Shown here: positions 5,432 to 8,340 of the stretch, piece after piece
How the letters are laid out: the number at the start of each line of letters is the position of its first letter
Position numbering within the stretch: the first letter of the stretch is position 1
Source: UBA1227 sp964539045
Lineage (GTDB): Bacteria > Bacillota > Clostridia > Oscillospirales > Acutalibacteraceae
Assembly: GCA_964539045.1 (NCBI GenBank)
Contig: CAZIHW010000122.1
Location: 1 to 8,340 of the forward strand
DNA length: 8,340 nt
Reading direction: 5' to 3'
Notes under the pieces: generated by a model
What the model saw: the letters and a program-made list of their open reading frames with translations, nothing else
Databases searched by the model: none
Told to the model about the DNA's origin: nothing
Program-made: the position numbers and the translations under genes

Positions 5432-6229
5432 ATGCCAAACGAAGAAACCCGTTATGCGAATAAGGTTTTCATGGCAGGTGCTTTGCCTCTTATGAAAATC
5501 ATCGCTACTGATGTACCGGAACTCAGAAGACTCTTCAAGATTCCGAAAATAAATGCAGTTTACCAAGTCTCAGCTAAGGCTGACGGAAAGAAAGAAGCAG
5601 TTCACTTTGTCGTAACCAAAGGTGAATGGGAAGTTGGTTTCGGCGAGTACAAAGGCCCGGAGCAAATTGATGGCGAACTTGCTTTTTCATCTATGGAAAA
5701 GATGAACGCCTTTATGAAGGGCGATATGACAAAGCTTCCTTTCATAAAAATTAAGAATGTTGCGAAGTTTGGACTCTTTATGGCTGTACTTCTCAAGATG
5801 GCAAACCTTCTTCAGATGTCAGAGCCTCCGGAGGACGAAAAGACAGCAGTGTTCCTTTGCAAACTCTATTTTGCTCTCCTCTCAACAGGTATCTCTGCTC
5901 TCAACAAGATGGGACATCCCGAGATATCAAGCTGGGCTAAGGCATCCCCTGACCGTTGCTATCAATGGGAGGTAGTGGATCATCCGGAATGCACTGCTTA
6001 CCTTCGCGTTAAGGAAGGCAATACAAAGGCCGGTAAAGGCGAATATCCACGTTCAAAGCCATTCTTTACAATGAAGTTTGACTGCGCTCATTCTGCTCTT
6101 CTTATCCTTATGGAGATAGGAGATATGTTCCAGATGACAGCAGATTCAAAGCTTATCATGGAAGGCGGACCGGAGTTCGGCGTTCAGCTCGGTGATCATA
6201 TGACAACAGTCGGTCATCTTGCAAAATAA
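5432..6229 (+). CDS. Second tandem SCP2-like domain protein
   Basis: This 265-residue protein has no signal peptide. It appears to contain two SCP2-like halves. Half one, at about residues 42-130, has strands 'VYQVSAKADGKKEAVHFVV' and 'GELAFSSMEKMNAFMKGD' and a hydrophobic helix 'FGLFMAVLLKMANLL'. Half two, at about 175-262, has strands 'YQWEVVDHPECTAYLRV' and 'PFFTMKFDCAHSALLILME' and ends with 'GPEFGVQLGDHMTTVGHL'. The order of strands, the 'F-x-S-x-E-K-[MF]-N' turn and the hydrophobic helix resemble the protein at 1373-2137, so the two are probably distant paralogues. The gene starts 17 bases after the transketolase C-subunit stop and is the last of the operon. The expected property is binding of a hydrophobic ligand, possibly substrate or product of the transketolase/aminotransferase pair. 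No catalytic residues can be named. The family call is moderately secure and the role is inference. Confidence 0.55.
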   Translation: MPNEETRYANKVFMAGALPLMKIIATDVPELRRLFKIPKINAVYQVSAKADGKKEAVHFVVTKGEWEVGFGEYKGPEQIDGELAFSSMEKMNAFMKGDMTKLPFIKIKNVAKFGLFMAVLLKMANLLQMSEPPEDEKTAVFLCKLYFALLSTGISALNKMGHPEISSWAKASPDRCYQWEVVDHPECTAYLRVKEGNTKAGKGEYPRSKPFFTMKFDCAHSALLILMEIGDMFQMTADSKLIMEGGPEFGVQLGDHMTTVGHLAK

Positions 6230-6314
6230 GCGGATAGAATAAGCAAATACTAAAATAAGCATATTTCAAGCAGGAAATATTTAAACAATAAATATTTAAG
6301 CAAGAAATATCCAA
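6225..6314 (+). repeat. Degenerate AT-rich repeats built on AATAAGCA..ATA
   Basis: About five imperfect copies of an AAGC-centred unit occur, with AAGC at 6228, 6241, 6257, 6268 and 6298. The first three are preceded by AAT. The last two are longer and more alike (AAGCAGGAAATATTTAA at 6268-6284 and AAGCAAGAAATATCCAA at 6298-6314, 30 bases apart). The first copy includes the TAA stop of the second SCP2-like gene. Between the last two copies, AAATATTT occurs twice as a self-complementary octamer. No gene is seen in this stretch. Confidence 0.6.
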
Positions 6315-6322
6315 AAATAATT

Positions 6323-6363
6323 AAAAAAGAATGTTCGTCCCGCGATGAACATTCTTTTTTTTT
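6323..6363 (+). terminator. Rho-independent terminator ending the SCP2/transketolase cluster
   Basis: A 17-bp stem (6323-6339 with 6344-6360, one G-T pair) with a four-base CCGC loop is followed by T residues to 6363. The A6 run opposite the T-tract means it could also work from the other strand, although no gene on the minus strand faces it. It closes the five-gene cluster. Confidence 0.95.
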
Positions 6364-6372
6364 ATCTCTTAT

Positions 6373-6378
6373 TATGAT
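6373..6378 (+). promoter_or_regulatory. Possible -10 box for the glucokinase-murB unit
   Basis: TATGAT matches the -10 consensus at five of six positions and lies about 50 bases before the glucokinase start, just after the cluster terminator. No good -35 box is found at 16-18 bases upstream, so support is thin. Confidence 0.3.
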
Positions 6379-6411
6379 ATCATTAAAGATGACTATTCAT
6401 ATCTATGTTGC

Positions 6412-6417
6412 GAAGGG
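6412..6417 (+). promoter_or_regulatory. Ribosome binding site deciding a TTG start for glucokinase
   Basis: GAAGGG lies eight bases before TTG at 6426. Starting there gives the protein beginning MKYRIGIDLGGTN, the usual ROK N-terminus. The in-frame ATG at 6405 has no ribosome binding site and would add seven residues not expected in the family. Confidence 0.75.
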
Positions 6418-6425
6418 TGTTTGCG

Positions 6426-7376
6426 TTGAAATACAGGATTGGAATTGATCTCGGAGGGACAAATATTGCCGCCGGGATTGTAGATGAAAATAATAAAATC
6501 ATCGGCAGCGCTTCAGTGCCTACGGCTTTACCGAGACCTGCAGAGCAGATAGCCGACAGTATGAGAGATGCTGCCTTGCTTGCTATCTCGGATGCGGGTA
6601 TTGATATAAAGGACGTAGTATCAATAGGCGTCGGAACTCCGGGGGTTGTAAACGCACAGGGTGTTGTTGAGTTTTCAAGCAATCTCGGATTTAACAATAC
6701 TCCGCTCAAGGCCATGGTTGAAGAACGTATGAATATTCGCACCTACATAGACAATGATGCAAATTGCGCCGCTCTTGGCGAGCGAATTGCGGGATGCGGT
6801 GAGAATGTTCAAAACTTCATTGCCGTGACTCTCGGCACCGGTATCGGTGGCGGCATATTTGTTGGCGGCAATCTCGTAACCGGTGCCAACGGTGCCGCCG
6901 GAGAGATAGGCCATATGGTTATAGAACATGACGGTATAGCATGTCCGTGCGGCCGTGTGGGATGTTTTGAACAATACGCATCCGCAACTGCCCTTGTAAG
7001 GCAGACCAAGGATGCCCTTATAAGGGACAGGGAACATGAGAGCAAGATGTGGGCTTTGATAGATAACGACCTGGAAAGAGTTAACGGAAAGGTTGTATTT
7101 GATGCAGCCCACATGGGTGATGTCATAGCACTTAAGGTTCTTGATCATTTTGTTGAATGGCTCTCATGCGGAGTTACAAATCTTATAAACATCTTTCAAC
7201 CGGAGATACTGTGTATAGGCGGAGGTATAAGCAGGCAGGGAGAATTCATAATAACTCCTCTCCGTGAAAAGGTTGAGAAAAAGCGATATACAAAGCACGC
7301 AAATGTGCAAACTAAAATATGTGCCGCCACTTTGGGCAATGACGCCGGAATCATAGGCGCGGCATTACTTTCTTGA
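6426..7376 (+). CDS. glcK: ROK-family glucokinase
   Basis: ATP-dependent sugar kinase of the ROK family, here most likely glucokinase (glucose to glucose-6-phosphate, cytoplasm). At 316 residues it has the normal length. Motifs are the N-terminal ATP-phosphate loop 'GIDLGGTNIAAG' at 6-17, the catalytic Asp111 in 'IDNDANCAALGE' at 108-119, and 'TLGTGIGGGIFVGG' at 135-148. The ROK signature 'GANGAAGEIGHMVIEHDG' is at 153-170, with Glu160 and His163. The zinc site 'CPCGRVGC' is at 173-180, so His163 plus Cys173, Cys175 and Cys180 are the expected Zn ligands. 'ILCIGGGIS' at 261-269 is the C-terminal adenosine motif. There is no N-terminal helix-turn-helix, so it is a kinase and not a NagC/XylR-type repressor. 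A related hexose such as mannose or N-acetylglucosamine could be the true substrate. murB follows 12 bases later, indicating co-transcription. Confidence 0.92.
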   Translation: MKYRIGIDLGGTNIAAGIVDENNKIIGSASVPTALPRPAEQIADSMRDAALLAISDAGIDIKDVVSIGVGTPGVVNAQGVVEFSSNLGFNNTPLKAMVEERMNIRTYIDNDANCAALGERIAGCGENVQNFIAVTLGTGIGGGIFVGGNLVTGANGAAGEIGHMVIEHDGIACPCGRVGCFEQYASATALVRQTKDALIRDREHESKMWALIDNDLERVNGKVVFDAAHMGDVIALKVLDHFVEWLSCGVTNLINIFQPEILCIGGGISRQGEFIITPLREKVEKKRYTKHANVQTKICAATLGNDAGIIGAALLS

Positions 7377-7388
7377 GGTGGGATTTTG

Positions 7389-8285
7389 ATGGAAAAAATC
7401 ATTGCCGTTGCGAAGGCGAACGGATGCAATGTTATTGAAAATGCCGATATGAGCAAGTATACAACATTTAAAGTCGGGGGCAATGCAAAGCTCCTTATCG
7501 AACCGACAAGTATAGATTCTCTCTCTGAGGTTCTCAAAGCGTGTAAGGCTTGCGGTGTAAAACCAATAGTTCTCGGAAACGGAAGCAATGTACTTGTACG
7601 TGATGAGGGTATCGACGGCGTAGTCATAGTTATGGGCGATGCATTTTCTAAGATAGAATACTTCGGAAATGAGATGGTAAGAGCTCAAGCCGGAGCCAAA
7701 GTGGCAAGTCTATGCAACTTTTGCCTCGAATACAGCTTGGGCGGACTGGAGTTTGCATTCGGCATACCGGGTACTGTCGGCGGCGCGGCATTTATGAATG
7801 CGGGTGCTTACGGCGGAGAGATGAAGGATGTCATAATGGTAGTAAATCATATGAATCTTGACGGAGAGAGGGGCTCATATCAAGGCTCTCAACTCGGATT
7901 CTCATACAGGCACAGCGCCTATGTTGATTCAGAACTTATCATAACTTCCGTCATCTTTCAGTTGAAGAAGGATAATCCGGATGCCATAAAGAACAAAATG
8001 ACAGATGTATTGTCCAGAAGAAAGGCAAAACAACCGCTTGAGTATCCCAGCGCCGGAAGTACATTCAAGAGACCCGAAGGATATTTTGCCGCTGCACTTA
8101 TTGAGGAATGCGGTCTTAAGGGCAAAACCGTCGGCGGAGCGCAGGTTTCCGAAAAGCATTCGGGCTTTGTTATAAACAAGGGCGGCGCAACATCAAATGA
8201 CATCCTGTCATTAATGGATATAATCAAGAAGACAGTTAAAGAGGAGAAGGGCGTTGACCTTGAACCTGAAGTCAGGGTTATTTAA
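7389..8285 (+). CDS. murB: UDP-N-acetylenolpyruvoylglucosamine reductase
   Basis: FAD- and NADPH-dependent reductase that converts UDP-GlcNAc-enolpyruvate to UDP-N-acetylmuramate, the second committed step of peptidoglycan precursor synthesis. The 298-residue length and sequence fit the shorter type II MurB of Gram-positive bacteria. Motifs are 'YTTFKVGGNAKLLIEP' at 24-39 and 'VLGNGSNVLVRDEG' at 61-74 (FAD binding). 'GLEFAFGIPGTVGGAAFMNA' at 119-138 and 'AYGGEM' at 140-145 follow. The substrate motif 'FSYRHSAY' at 171-178 contains Arg174, and 'SAGSTFKRPEG' at 221-231 contains the proton-donating Ser224. The C-terminal 'LEPEVRVI' supplies the catalytic Glu. All expected residues are present. 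ATG at 7389 is preferred to the overlapping TTG at 7386 because the GAGGTGGGA site ends six bases before it. It lies 12 bases downstream of the glucokinase gene. Confidence 0.97.
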   Translation: MEKIIAVAKANGCNVIENADMSKYTTFKVGGNAKLLIEPTSIDSLSEVLKACKACGVKPIVLGNGSNVLVRDEGIDGVVIVMGDAFSKIEYFGNEMVRAQAGAKVASLCNFCLEYSLGGLEFAFGIPGTVGGAAFMNAGAYGGEMKDVIMVVNHMNLDGERGSYQGSQLGFSYRHSAYVDSELIITSVIFQLKKDNPDAIKNKMTDVLSRRKAKQPLEYPSAGSTFKRPEGYFAAALIEECGLKGKTVGGAQVSEKHSGFVINKGGATSNDILSLMDIIKKTVKEEKGVDLEPEVRVI

Positions 8286-8298
8286 TTCAGTCTTAAGT

Positions 8299-8328
8299 TA
8301 TGAAAGGCTCAGAATAGAAAGGTTCAGA
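8299..8328 (+). repeat. 15-bp imperfect direct repeat after murB
   Basis: GAAAGGCTCAGA at 8302-8313 and GAAAGGTTCAGA at 8317-8328 differ at one base and are 15 bases apart, so the 30 bases read as a twofold tandem repeat. It directly precedes the ribosome binding site of the next gene. Confidence 0.6.
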
Positions 8329-8334
8329 GGAGGG
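8329..8334 (+). promoter_or_regulatory. Ribosome binding site of a gene starting beyond the right edge
   Basis: GGAGGG, within AGAGGAGGGTGA, sits six bases from the window end, a normal distance for a start codon just past base 8340. In many Clostridia rapZ follows murB, so rapZ is the likely next gene. None of its coding sequence is visible. Confidence 0.55.
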
Positions 8335-8340
8335 TGATTT

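Noticed and set aside
1373..6229. Mobile element or prophage origin of the cassette
   Set aside because: No transposase, integrase, terminal inverted repeats, attachment site or tRNA is seen at either end.
6405..6407. ATG start for the glucokinase
   Set aside because: It has no ribosome binding site. TTG at 6426 has GAAGGG upstream and gives the canonical MKYRIGIDLGGTN beginning.
8300..8317. Tiny reading frame ATG...TAG after murB
   Set aside because: Only five codons before the stop, part of a tandem repeat, with no ribosome binding site.

Overview
The window looks like part of a low-to-moderate GC Gram-positive chromosome, most likely an anaerobic gut-type member of the Clostridia. The evidence is the HPr kinase, strong AAGGAGG-type ribosome binding sites, TTG start codons, frequent ATA codons, U-tailed hairpin terminators, and the gene pair ROK glucokinase-murB. 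All genes lie on the + strand. Taxonomy is inferred from style and content only.

Layout. (1) 1-219: the C-terminal end of an FAD/NAD(P)-dependent oxidoreductase of the Old Yellow Enzyme/2,4-dienoyl-CoA reductase type. (2) 255-1229: hprK, closed by a strong terminator at 1248-1277. (3) 1373-6229: five co-directional genes encoding a tandem SCP2-like protein, a class III PLP aminotransferase, the N- and C-terminal halves of a split transketolase, and a second tandem SCP2-like protein. They are closed by a strong terminator at 6323-6363. (4) 6426-8285: ROK glucokinase and murB, tightly coupled. A ribosome binding site at the right edge announces another gene, probably rapZ from the usual Clostridia order.

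The flanking genes are housekeeping: carbon-catabolite signalling (HprK), glucose phosphorylation and peptidoglycan precursor synthesis. In many Clostridia hprK, a ROK glucokinase, murB, rapZ and whiA lie close together. The five-gene block sits between hprK and the glucokinase with a terminator at each side, so it reads as a separate cassette placed inside a conserved neighbourhood.

The cassette is the part worth attention. A thiamine-diphosphate ketol-transfer enzyme and a PLP aminotransferase are bracketed by two proteins whose fold family binds sterols and other lipids. The transketolase C-subunit keeps its catalytic Glu. By my remembered alignments it has lost an Arg that binds sugar phosphate and the Asp that recognises the substrate hydroxyl, both replaced by Ala. 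The inference is that the complex works on a hydrophobic, non-phosphorylated substrate, possibly held by the SCP2-like proteins, with amination of the ketone or aldehyde. A known precedent for a transketolase-like pair acting on a lipid is the DesAB steroid-17,20-desmolase of Clostridium scindens. Whether this pair is related to DesAB or does other lipid chemistry cannot be decided from sequence alone.

Three non-coding gaps (after the aminotransferase, after the second SCP2 gene and after murB) carry short degenerate tandem repeats. In two of them the repeat begins in the last codons of the preceding gene.
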